From NCBI GenBank assembly GCA_031288035.1, contig JAITSG010000081.1, forward strand, positions 1 to 13,504: a DNA stretch of 13,504 nucleotides, written 5' to 3'. The first letter of the stretch is position 1, and each line of letters starts with the position of its first letter. A program made the translations under genes and the position numbers. The DNA is from Rickettsiales bacterium. Its GTDB lineage: Bacteria > Pseudomonadota > Alphaproteobacteria > Rs-D84 > CACZYB01. The notes beneath the pieces were generated by a model. It had not been told where the DNA came from. It searched no databases and saw nothing but the letters and a program-made list of their open reading frames with translations. Below are positions 6,581 through 11,494 of the stretch, piece by piece.

Positions 6581-7234
6581 CTATCTTTCCGTTCCGTCCC
6601 GACGCGGGGCTTGGGGCGAGGCTTGCCTTGTTCTCTCGTCTTGGAGCTTGCGCGCCTTTTCGAGGCAGTCTGCCGCCAGATCAATGTAGTACTTTATCTT
6701 TTTGTCAATCTCGGCCAGGTCCCGCTCGTCGGAATCGAGCCCCGCCACGTTCTCGGCCCCGGTCGCGAAGGCGTCCGCGCCGTCGGAGCTGCTGGCGGCC
6801 GTTCCAGTCAGCCGGCGGGCTTCTTCCAGGTCCCCTTCGCTCTCCCGCGCAACACTGTTGAGTTCGAGCTTGCCCGGATATTCGATAAAGCCGTCTTTGA
6901 GCATCTTGACGGGCTCTATAACCATTAGCCTGTTCTTGCCCTTGGCAAGGGTATTCCCTTTCATTTTGTAACTCGACAGGCTGGTCAGCGGGTCCATGGC
7001 GTTGGGATTCGGGAAAAGATATCTGTATTCGCCCAAGCGGCCCTCGCTGAACGTCTTTTTGGTGATTATCCATTCGGCCGAGGCGTCCGCATATTTCCAC
7101 TGCTGCTTTTCCCTTAGTCGTGCAGAGTTATGTTGAGCGGCCCCTATCTTGGCATATGCGAATTCGGGCGGAAGTGGGCTCGCCGTCGGATTATTCGCCC
7201 ACTCATTGAATATGTCCAGTATGTTTTCCGCCAC
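6581..7234 (-). CDS. Protein of unknown function, GTG start
   Basis: A 217-residue, mostly hydrophilic protein I do not recognise. There is no signal peptide or membrane segment, so it is probably cytoplasmic. The N-terminal 100 or so residues look globular (Trp-rich: EWANN, QQWKYAD, EWIITKK). A Ser/Ala/Asp/Gly-rich linker lies near 145-170, followed by a charged helical segment near 171-203 (likely coiled coil) and a basic Arg-rich tail. I choose the GTG at 7232-7234 because AAGGAG (7241-7246) lies six bases upstream. The frame stays open further upstream, but that stretch runs into the tRNA-His gene and is not coding. The gene begins 28 bases after the tRNA-His 3' end, with no clear separate promoter, so the two may share a transcript. 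Confidence 0.75.
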   Translation of the reverse strand: MAENILDIFNEWANNPTASPLPPEFAYAKIGAAQHNSARLREKQQWKYADASAEWIITKKTFSEGRLGEYRYLFPNPNAMDPLTSLSSYKMKGNTLAKGKNRLMVIEPVKMLKDGFIEYPGKLELNSVARESEGDLEEARRLTGTAASSSDGADAFATGAENVAGLDSDERDLAEIDKKIKYYIDLAADCLEKARKLQDERTRQASPQAPRRDGTER

Positions 7235-7261
7235 GGCGTTCTCCTTTGCGATCGGGATATA

Positions 7262-7339
7262 TGGGGCGGGCAATCGGACTCGAACCGACGGCATCAGATA
7301 CCACAAACCTGCGCTCTAACCAACTGAGCTATGCCCGCC
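7262..7339 (-). tRNA. tRNA-His (GTG), with encoded G-1 and CCA
   Basis: A full cloverleaf on the minus strand. Acceptor GCGGGCA pairs with TGCCCGC, the D arm is GCTC/GAGC, and the anticodon stem CAGGT/ATCTG has loop TTGTGGT with anticodon GTG (7302-7304). The T arm is standard, with loop TTCGAGT. The base before G1 is G (7339) and the discriminator is C (7265), giving the G-1:C73 pair that is the usual bacterial tRNA-His identity element. CCA is encoded (7262-7264). Confidence 0.95.
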
Positions 7340-7348
7340 GTCGCGATA

Positions 7349-7377
7349 GTTCTACAACACGCCGCGCGAAAAATCAA
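7349..7377 (-). promoter_or_regulatory. Possible tRNA-His promoter
   Basis: Minus strand: -35 TTGATT (7372-7377), 17-base spacer, -10 TAGAAC (7349-7354). The tRNA starts nine bases after the -10 box. The match is moderate. The unknown gene at 6581-7234 may be transcribed from here too. Confidence 0.4.
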
Positions 7378-7415
7378 CCGGTTCGTTGGCGCGCCGAAGC
7401 CTTGCCGGACAGGAA

Positions 7416-7847
7416 CTACGCTGCATAGGCGCGCGCCGCCCCAAGGCGGGCAAGGGGCCGGAAACACCTGCGTCGCAGGTATTCGCCCTGCGTGCGCTCC
7501 GCCCGGCGCTCCAGCTCGGGCCTGTCGCTCTCTTTCGCCCCCTCGTATTCGCCGTTGAGGTCTATGGCGTGCTGGAGTTCGTGGATGAGCGTCCCTGCGA
7601 TAAGGAAGAAATACGGCCTGTCGGGATTGAGCTCTATGGCCCTGTCCTTGACGCGGGCTGGTCCGCCGTCCGCGGTTCGCTCCCGCTTGAAGCTGTACGC
7701 GCCGACGGCGTTGGAGGCCAGCGAGCGGCTGAACCTTACCGGAATATTATACCTGCCGAGGATGTGGAGCATCCAGGAATATTCGCTCCTCCTGACTTCG
7801 TCCATAACGTCCGTTACGCTGCATTCCCGTTTGTCGTGTACATTCAT
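7416..7847 (-). CDS. Small predicted zinc metallopeptidase-like protein (HELQH)
   Basis: A 143-residue protein. Its clearest feature is LIHELQHAID, with an HExxH zinc site at H89-E90-H93 in a hydrophobic helix. A Glu-rich helix follows at about 110-124 (E112 or E117 could be the third zinc ligand). This is the layout of small gluzincin-like domains. The preceding segment, with IELNP near 71-75, resembles the strand before the HExxH helix in such proteins. There is no signal peptide, so a cytoplasmic protein is likely. The substrate is unknown, and it could be a single-domain housekeeping protease or an effector or toxin-like domain. The ATG at 7845-7847 has an AAGAGG site six bases upstream and a promoter at 7873-7901. 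It is divergent from rpsB. Confidence 0.75.
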   Translation of the reverse strand: MNVHDKRECSVTDVMDEVRRSEYSWMLHILGRYNIPVRFSRSLASNAVGAYSFKRERTADGGPARVKDRAIELNPDRPYFFLIAGTLIHELQHAIDLNGEYEGAKESDRPELERRAERTQGEYLRRRCFRPLARLGAARAYAA

Positions 7848-7872
7848 GCCGGCCTCTTGTGGTTGTGTTTGT

Positions 7873-7901
7873 TATATAGTGCGCGCTCGCGGGTTTTTCA
7901 A
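7873..7901 (-). promoter_or_regulatory. Promoter of the HELQH protein gene
   Basis: Minus strand: -35 TTGAAA (7896-7901), 17-base spacer, -10 TATATA (7873-7878; TATAAC two bases on is an alternative). Its -35 box lies nine bases from the rpsB -35 box, so polymerases at the two promoters probably interfere. Confidence 0.6.
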
Positions 7902-7910
7902 GTAAAAGCC

Positions 7911-7939
7911 TTGACAAATCCAAGCGAGCGCCATAAAAT
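7911..7939 (+). promoter_or_regulatory. rpsB-tsf promoter
   Basis: Plus strand: perfect -35 TTGACA (7911-7916), 17-base spacer, -10 TAAAAT (7934-7939). The expected start is at about 7946-7947, giving a leader of about 92 bases before rpsB. The strength fits a ribosomal protein operon. Confidence 0.8.
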
Positions 7940-7946
7940 CGCGCCC

Positions 7947-8038
7947 ATGCCCTTCGGGGCAAATTCACACGCTCCCGTCCGGTTAGTGCCCTTCGGGGTG
8001 AAGGGGGGCGGAGGCTTAACTAATGAACGGAGTATGAA
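7947..8038 (+). promoter_or_regulatory. rpsB leader with two UUCG hairpins
   Basis: The leader carries the 12-base sequence TGCCCTTCGGGG twice, at 7948-7959 and 7987-7998, 39 bases apart. Each copy can fold into a short stem capped by a UUCG tetraloop; the first is a perfect TGCCC/GGGCA stem. A run rich in G follows, then the CGGAG binding site (8028-8032) and the rpsB ATG. Leaders of rpsB operons bind S2 for feedback control in other bacteria; that role is inferred here, because the structure does not visibly match a known S2 leader. Confidence 0.45.
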
Positions 8039-8063
8039 ATGGCGTTTCCAAAATTTACCATGA
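7947..8063 (+). other. Possible upstream ORF overlapping the rpsB start
   Basis: An ATG at 7947 coincides with the predicted transcription start and opens a 38-codon frame (MPFGANSHAPVRLVPFG, then Gly-rich) that runs 25 bases into rpsB in another frame. It contains the repeated hexad-like PFG motif because of the duplicated hairpin sequence. No binding site precedes it, so it could only be read as a leaderless start. Its coding status is unproven. Confidence 0.2.
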
Positions 8064-8845
8064 AAGACCTCATAGAGGCCGGCGTGCACTTCGGGCACCA
8101 CACCCGCCGCTGGAATCCGAAGATGGCGCCCTACGTGTTCGGGATAAAGGACAAGGTGCACATCATAGACCTGGGCAAGACCGTGCCCATGCTGCACGCG
8201 GGGCTGACGGCGCTTCGCAATGTCGCGGCCGCGGGCGGCAAGATACTGTTCGTGGGCACTCGGCCCCACGCGGCCCAGATGGTGGGCGAGACGGCCGAGG
8301 CGTGCGGCCAGTTCCATGTGAACAAGCGCTGGCTCGGCGGCCTTATGACGAACTGGAAGACCGTGGTCAACTCGATTCGCAAGATGAAGAAGAGCGAGGC
8401 CGACATAGCGAATGCCGAGGCCCTTGGTCTGACTAAGAAGGAAACCGTGGGCATGGAAAAGGAGGTTGCGAAGCTCAGGGACACGCTTGGCGGCGTGATG
8501 GACATGAACGGTGCGCCGAACATCCTGTTCGTGCTCGACGTGTCCAAGGAGGATCTCGCGGTGGAGGAGGCGGTGAAGCTCGGCATACCGATAGTCGGGA
8601 TATGCGACACCAATTCGGACCCGAGCAAGATAGACTTTCCGGTTCCGGGCAACGACGACGCCCTGGGCGCGGTCCGGCTGTATCTGGACTTGGCGCTCAA
8701 GGCCGTGCTGGACGGGCTCGAGGAGCAGCTCAAGAGGTCCGGGGCAGATCTCGGCGCGGCTTTGAACCCGGCTGCGGCTGCGGCGAGCGCCCCGGCGGAG
8801 GAACAACCGGCCGGGGAAAAGAAAACGGAGGAAAAAGATGGCTGA
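8039..8845 (+). CDS. rpsB: 30S ribosomal protein S2
   Basis: A 268-residue S2 protein of the small ribosomal subunit. Family hallmarks are the N-terminal LIEAGVHFGHHTRRWNPKM, GGKILFVGTR, NKRWLGGLMTNW and the VGICDTNSDP block. The C-terminus has an Ala/Pro/Glu/Lys-rich tail (about 243-268), which is variable between bacteria. The ATG is at 8039 with CGGAG six bases upstream. The gene is first in the rpsB-tsf operon, with a strong promoter and a structured leader. Its stop overlaps the tsf start by 8 bases. Ile codons are mostly AUA (9 of 12 by hand count). Confidence 0.97.
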   Translation: MAFPKFTMKDLIEAGVHFGHHTRRWNPKMAPYVFGIKDKVHIIDLGKTVPMLHAGLTALRNVAAAGGKILFVGTRPHAAQMVGETAEACGQFHVNKRWLGGLMTNWKTVVNSIRKMKKSEADIANAEALGLTKKETVGMEKEVAKLRDTLGGVMDMNGAPNILFVLDVSKEDLAVEEAVKLGIPIVGICDTNSDPSKIDFPVPGNDDALGAVRLYLDLALKAVLDGLEEQLKRSGADLGAALNPAAAAASAPAEEQPAGEKKTEEKDG

Positions 8846-9668
8846 AATAACTGCGGAACAGGTAAAGCAGCTGCGCGGGCGTACCGGCGCGGGCATATTG
8901 GACGCGAAAAAGGCGCTGGTGGAGACCGGGGGCGACATGGAGAAGGCCGTGGACGTCCTGCGCGCCAAGGGGCTTGCCAAGGCCGCGCAGAAGGGCGGGC
9001 GCGAGGCTCTGGCCGGCGCCGTGGCGCTGAGGGTCGAGGGGAACAAGGGCGTGATTATAGAGGTCAACTCCGAAACCGATTTCGTGGCCAGGAACGAAAA
9101 GTTCCAGGCCTTCGTTTCCGACGTGCTGAAGGCTTCCAAGGGCGCCGTTCCGGTAAAGATAAACGGCGTTCCGGCGGACGAGGCCGTGGCGGGCCAGATA
9201 GCGGCCATAGGCGAGAAGATAGCCCTGGGTCGGGCCGATTCGGTCGAGGTTGAAAACGGCGCCGTGATTGCGTATATACACAACAGGCTCGCGGACGGCA
9301 TGGGCCTTATCGGCGTGCTTCTCGGCATAGAATCCTCCGCGCCGGAGGAAAAAATACGGGAGGTCGGCGAGCAGGTTGCGATGCACGTTGCGGCGGCGGC
9401 GCCCCTGTTCCTGGACGTATCCGACGTGGACGAGGCTTCGGCCTCGCGCGAGAAGGCCGTGGCGCGCGAGAAGGCGATAGCCAGCGGAAAGCCGGCCGAA
9501 ATCGCCGAAAAGATGGTTGCGGGCAGCCTCAAGAAGTATTACGACGAGGTTGTCCTGAACGAGCAGGCGTTCTTCATAGACCCGTCGAAGAAGATAAAGG
9601 ACGTGGTGGCGTCCATCGGCGGCGGCGCGAGGATAGCCAAGTTCGTCCGCTTCCAGATAGGGAAGTAG
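8838..9668 (+). CDS. tsf: Elongation factor Ts
   Basis: The guanine nucleotide exchange factor for EF-Tu, 276 residues. The N-terminal UBA-like domain has the conserved LRGRTGAGILDAKKAL block. The nucleotide-exchange signature TDFVARN lies near 79-85, followed by the two-lobed core ending in IAKFVRFQIG. The ATG at 8838 overlaps the rpsB stop and is preceded by GGAGGA, so the two are translationally coupled. The length is close to E. coli EF-Ts (283) and a little short for some Alphaproteobacteria. AUA codes for 15 of 20 Ile by hand count. Confidence 0.97.
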   Translation: MAEITAEQVKQLRGRTGAGILDAKKALVETGGDMEKAVDVLRAKGLAKAAQKGGREALAGAVALRVEGNKGVIIEVNSETDFVARNEKFQAFVSDVLKASKGAVPVKINGVPADEAVAGQIAAIGEKIALGRADSVEVENGAVIAYIHNRLADGMGLIGVLLGIESSAPEEKIREVGEQVAMHVAAAAPLFLDVSDVDEASASREKAVAREKAIASGKPAEIAEKMVAGSLKKYYDEVVLNEQAFFIDPSKKIKDVVASIGGGARIAKFVRFQIGK

Positions 9669-9682
9669 GCGGACGGGCTCTT

Positions 9683-9711
9683 GGAAACCGGCGGCGCGTA
9701 CGGCGGTTTCC
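9683..9711 (+). terminator. Hairpin after tsf, possible weak terminator
   Basis: GGAAACCG (9683-9690) pairs perfectly with CGGTTTCC (9704-9711) around a 13-base GC-rich loop, 14 bases after the tsf stop. No T run follows immediately, so it may be a transcript-stabilising end or a partial terminator. Confidence 0.35.
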
Positions 9712-9725
9712 GAGGCCGATTTAAA

Positions 9726-9773
9726 GAAATTTTCGATCAAGAAATTTTTGTGTTTCGTTTAATCGAAAATTTC
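9726..9773. repeat. 12-bp perfect inverted repeat, AT-rich
   Basis: GAAATTTTCGAT (9726-9737) and ATCGAAAATTTC (9762-9773) are perfect reverse complements, separated by 24 bases. The arms are AT-rich, unlike the surrounding GC-rich DNA. It lies between tsf and tRNA-Val and could be a terminator, an RNA processing site or a protein-binding site. Confidence 0.6.
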
Positions 9774-9776
9774 CAA

Positions 9777-9832
9777 GTTGAAATTCGGCGGGCCGGACGT
9801 CCCGGTGCGGGAAGGCCGGATTTCAACCGAAT
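9777..9832. repeat. Second inverted repeat with two overlapping registers
   Basis: GTTGAAAT (9777-9784) pairs with ATTTCAAC (9820-9827). In a shifted register ATTCGG (9783-9788) pairs with CCGAAT (9827-9832). The 35 bases between carry several GC-rich self-complementary pieces. It lies just upstream of tRNA-Val, where I see no clear promoter. Confidence 0.5.
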
Positions 9833-9838
9833 ATTCTT

Positions 9839-9915
9839 GGGTGGCTAGCTCAGCTGGCTAGAGCGCTGCTTTCACACGGCAGAGGTCGAGAGTTCGAGTC
9901 TCCCGCCACCCACCA
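9839..9915 (+). tRNA. tRNA-Val (CAC), CCA encoded
   Basis: A 77-base cloverleaf. Acceptor GGGTGGC pairs with GCCACCC, the D arm is GCTC/GAGC, and the anticodon stem CTGCT/GGCAG has loop TTCACAC with anticodon CAC at 9873-9875. The T loop is TTCGAGT, discriminator A, and CCA at 9913-9915. One T-stem pair is a mismatch (A9889 with C9903). No good promoter lies directly upstream, so it may come from the rpsB-tsf transcript. Confidence 0.95.
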
Positions 9916-9942
9916 ATAAATAATCTGATCCGACGAATACAA

Positions 9943-9963
9943 AAGGGCGGTTTTGCCGCCTTT
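9943..9963 (+). terminator. Likely terminator after tRNA-Val
   Basis: GGCGG (9946-9950) pairs with CCGCC (9956-9960) around TTTTG, flanked by an A run and TTT. The T tract is short and followed by CCCC, so it is a modest terminator. Confidence 0.5.
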
Positions 9964-10017
9964 CCCCGATTTTCTATACAACGGCCTTTTGTGCGATTCG
10001 CCGGTTTCAAATTAGTA

Positions 10018-10046
10018 TTGTATTAGCATGGGAAAAATTATATATT
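10018..10046 (+). promoter_or_regulatory. Promoter of the unknown/Nudix gene pair
   Basis: Plus strand: -35 TTGTAT (10018-10023), 17-base spacer, -10 TATATT (10041-10046). The expected leader is about 23 bases and contains AAGGAG (10065-10070), five bases before the ATG at 10076. Confidence 0.5.
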
Positions 10047-10075
10047 CTATCAGTCCAAAATAAAAAGGAGAGAAA

Positions 10076-10489
10076 ATGAAGCAGAATGCCACCTCGTATC
10101 AAGCCTTCACCGCCGCCAGGAAGATGCTTCAAGACAAGCTGCCCTGGGCGCATATAACGTCCGGCCTTTCCGGGGACAGGGAGCACGAGGGCTATTGCCA
10201 GTCCTATGCCGCCGAATTCGAGGATGGAAAATCCGTCTGCGCCAGCCGCGTTTCGAAGAGCGACGGCCTTTGGCCGAAATACCTCTATACGGCCCGTATA
10301 GGCGGCAAGATTTTAACGACCGACACGAATGTTGCCATGGGCCACGGCTACGGCTCCGAGGCGAAGTTGATATGGATAGACCTAAGGGAAGCCTGCCGGT
10401 TCCAGCGGTCCCGGAAGACATACGCCGCCATCGAAGAGATCAGGGGGCTTGGAAGAGAGATAGATGCCGGGCATGAAAGACAGGCATAA
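10076..10489 (+). CDS. Protein of unknown function, upstream of a Nudix gene
   Basis: A 137-residue protein I do not recognise. It has no signal peptide or membrane segment and is probably cytoplasmic. Its N-terminal part is helical and basic. The middle is likely strand-rich (YAAEFEDGKSV, then KYLYTARIGGKIL), and the C-terminus is a charged helix. The start is clear: AAGGAG five bases upstream and a nearby promoter. Its last 26 bases overlap the start of the Nudix gene in another frame, so the two are probably co-transcribed and translationally coupled, hinting at a shared process that cannot be named from the sequence. Confidence 0.75.
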   Translation: MKQNATSYQAFTAARKMLQDKLPWAHITSGLSGDREHEGYCQSYAAEFEDGKSVCASRVSKSDGLWPKYLYTARIGGKILTTDTNVAMGHGYGSEAKLIWIDLREACRFQRSRKTYAAIEEIRGLGREIDAGHERQA

Positions 10490-10907
10490 GTTCTGCGCCG
10501 CGGCTTATCTCGTCGTCCTGAACGGCGGGAAAGTTCTTTGCGGCAAAAGGAAAAACACCGGGTATTTCGACGGTTCATACGGCTTGCCTTCGGGGCACAT
10601 AGAGGCGGGAGAGGCCGCGACTGCGGCCGTTTTGAGGGAGGCGCGCGAGGAAGCCGGCATAATCCTGCGGCCCGAGGATATAAAGTTCAGCCATATGGTT
10701 ATGTACAAGCGCGACGGGCTCGAGTATTTCGACATATTTTTCAAGACCGAAAACTATAAGGGGGGCATAGAGAATATGGAGCCCCATAAATGCGAAAGCC
10801 TGGATTGGCTCGACATCCGCCGCCTGCCCGCGAACGTCGCCCCGGAAGTCGGGGCTGCGCTCGAAAACATGCTGCGCGGAAACTATTACAGCGAGCTGGG
10901 CTTTTAG
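10464..10907 (+). CDS. Nudix hydrolase
   Basis: A 147-residue, single-domain Nudix hydrolase. The Nudix box GX5EX7REUXEEXGU is complete at 44-66 (G44, E50, R58-E59, E62-E63, G65), so the metal-binding and catalytic helix is intact. Nudix enzymes cleave nucleoside diphosphates linked to another group; the substrate cannot be told here. The LPSGHIEAGE stretch is common in MutT-like and general NTP-hydrolysing members. The ATG at 10464 is used; an alternative ATG at 10473 removes three residues. It overlaps the upstream unknown gene by 26 bases. No T-rich terminator hairpin is obvious after its stop. Confidence 0.93.
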   Translation: MPGMKDRHKFCAAAYLVVLNGGKVLCGKRKNTGYFDGSYGLPSGHIEAGEAATAAVLREAREEAGIILRPEDIKFSHMVMYKRDGLEYFDIFFKTENYKGGIENMEPHKCESLDWLDIRRLPANVAPEVGAALENMLRGNYYSELGF

Positions 10908-11119
10908 GCGCCGTATTGTTGTTTGGAAAATCTATTATCCTGGCGGCGGGGACGGCGGCGACTTTTCGATATTGGGGTTCGTTCCAAGATCCTATGAATA
11001 TTATTCTGATTTTCATGCCGGGAAAGGCGTGGTCGGGAAAGCGTCGCGCAAAAAGCCGACTCCGGCGTCCGTCTCCTGCCGCGGGCGGTTTGCGGATCCG
11101 GCGCGCCCTGCGATTTCAG
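10908..11119. other. Intergenic stretch without a recognised gene
   Basis: The 297 bases between the Nudix stop and the lipoprotein ATG contain open frames on the plus strand, but none has a binding site or protein-like composition. Apart from the promoter at 11120-11148 I see no RNA gene, strong hairpin or repeat. It could be a decayed gene, but nothing supports that directly. Confidence 0.4.
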
Positions 11120-11148
11120 TTGCTAAAAAAATACAGATATGGTATCTT
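11120..11148 (+). promoter_or_regulatory. Promoter of the small lipoprotein gene
   Basis: Plus strand: -35 TTGCTA (11120-11125), 17-base AT-rich spacer, -10 TATCTT (11143-11148). The expected leader is about 50 bases. Confidence 0.45.
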
Positions 11149-11204
11149 GGCTTCCGGCATTCATGCCAAACTTGAAGCAAACTATAAGGAGAAGGAGTAA
11201 TATT

Positions 11205-11357
11205 ATGAAGAAAGCTATTTCAATTGCATTGGCCCTGGCCCTCGCCGGCTGCGGGTCGTACCGCACAACCAAGGGTGAAACCCACTACAGCACCCTCTTC
11301 GGCGTATCGATAGAGTCGGCCGTCATGGGCGACGGGATATATCTTCCCAAGAAGTAA
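11205..11357 (+). CDS. Small lipoprotein, function unknown
   Basis: A 50-residue precursor with a short Lys-Lys N-terminus, a hydrophobic Ala/Leu stretch and a lipobox LAGC, so Cys16 should be lipidated by Lgt and cleaved by signal peptidase II. The mature chain is only 35 residues and ends in KK. The Gly-Tyr-Leu rich C-terminus (GDGIYLPKK) is not a motif I can name. The start is set by GAAGGAG (11191-11197) seven bases upstream. It has its own promoter and a strong terminator, so it is a compact single-gene unit. It is probably anchored in the inner or outer membrane. Confidence 0.85.
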   Translation: MKKAISIALALALAGCGSYRTTKGETHYSTLFGVSIESAVMGDGIYLPKK

Positions 11358-11363
11358 GTGAAA

Positions 11364-11385
11364 GCCCCCTGGACGGGGGCTTTTT
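11364..11385 (+). terminator. Strong intrinsic terminator
   Basis: GCCCCC (11364-11369) pairs with GGGGGC (11375-11380) around a 5-base loop, followed by five T (11381-11385). It begins six bases after the lipoprotein stop. Confidence 0.92.
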
Positions 11386-11444
11386 CATCCCTAAGGTTCC
11401 AGCTTCGCCCCTCCGCATAGCGGACGGTTTCCTGCATTTTTCAC

Positions 11445-11473
11445 TTGCAACGAAGGCCGTGCGGTGGTAGAAA
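11445..11473 (+). promoter_or_regulatory. Promoter of the OmpA-like protein gene
   Basis: Plus strand: -35 TTGCAA (11445-11450), 17-base spacer, -10 TAGAAA (11468-11473; TAATAT a few bases on is an alternative). The expected leader is only about 15 bases long and includes AAAGG before the GTG. Confidence 0.5.
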
Positions 11474-11494
11474 TAATATAAGGAAAGGCTTAAG

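Noticed and set aside
7235..7306. N-terminal extension of the unknown gene at 6581-7234
   Set aside because: It would translate through the tRNA-His gene; the GTG with AAGGAG at the right distance is the better start.
7898..9532. Long minus-strand open frame of 544 codons
   Set aside because: It lies antisense to rpsB and tsf, which are certain, and its product is low-complexity Ser/Ala/Arg-rich. Such frames arise from GC-rich codon bias on the opposite strand.
10790..11200. Plus-strand open frames in the Nudix-lipoprotein gap
   Set aside because: They start inside the Nudix gene or lack a binding site and have no recognisable motif.
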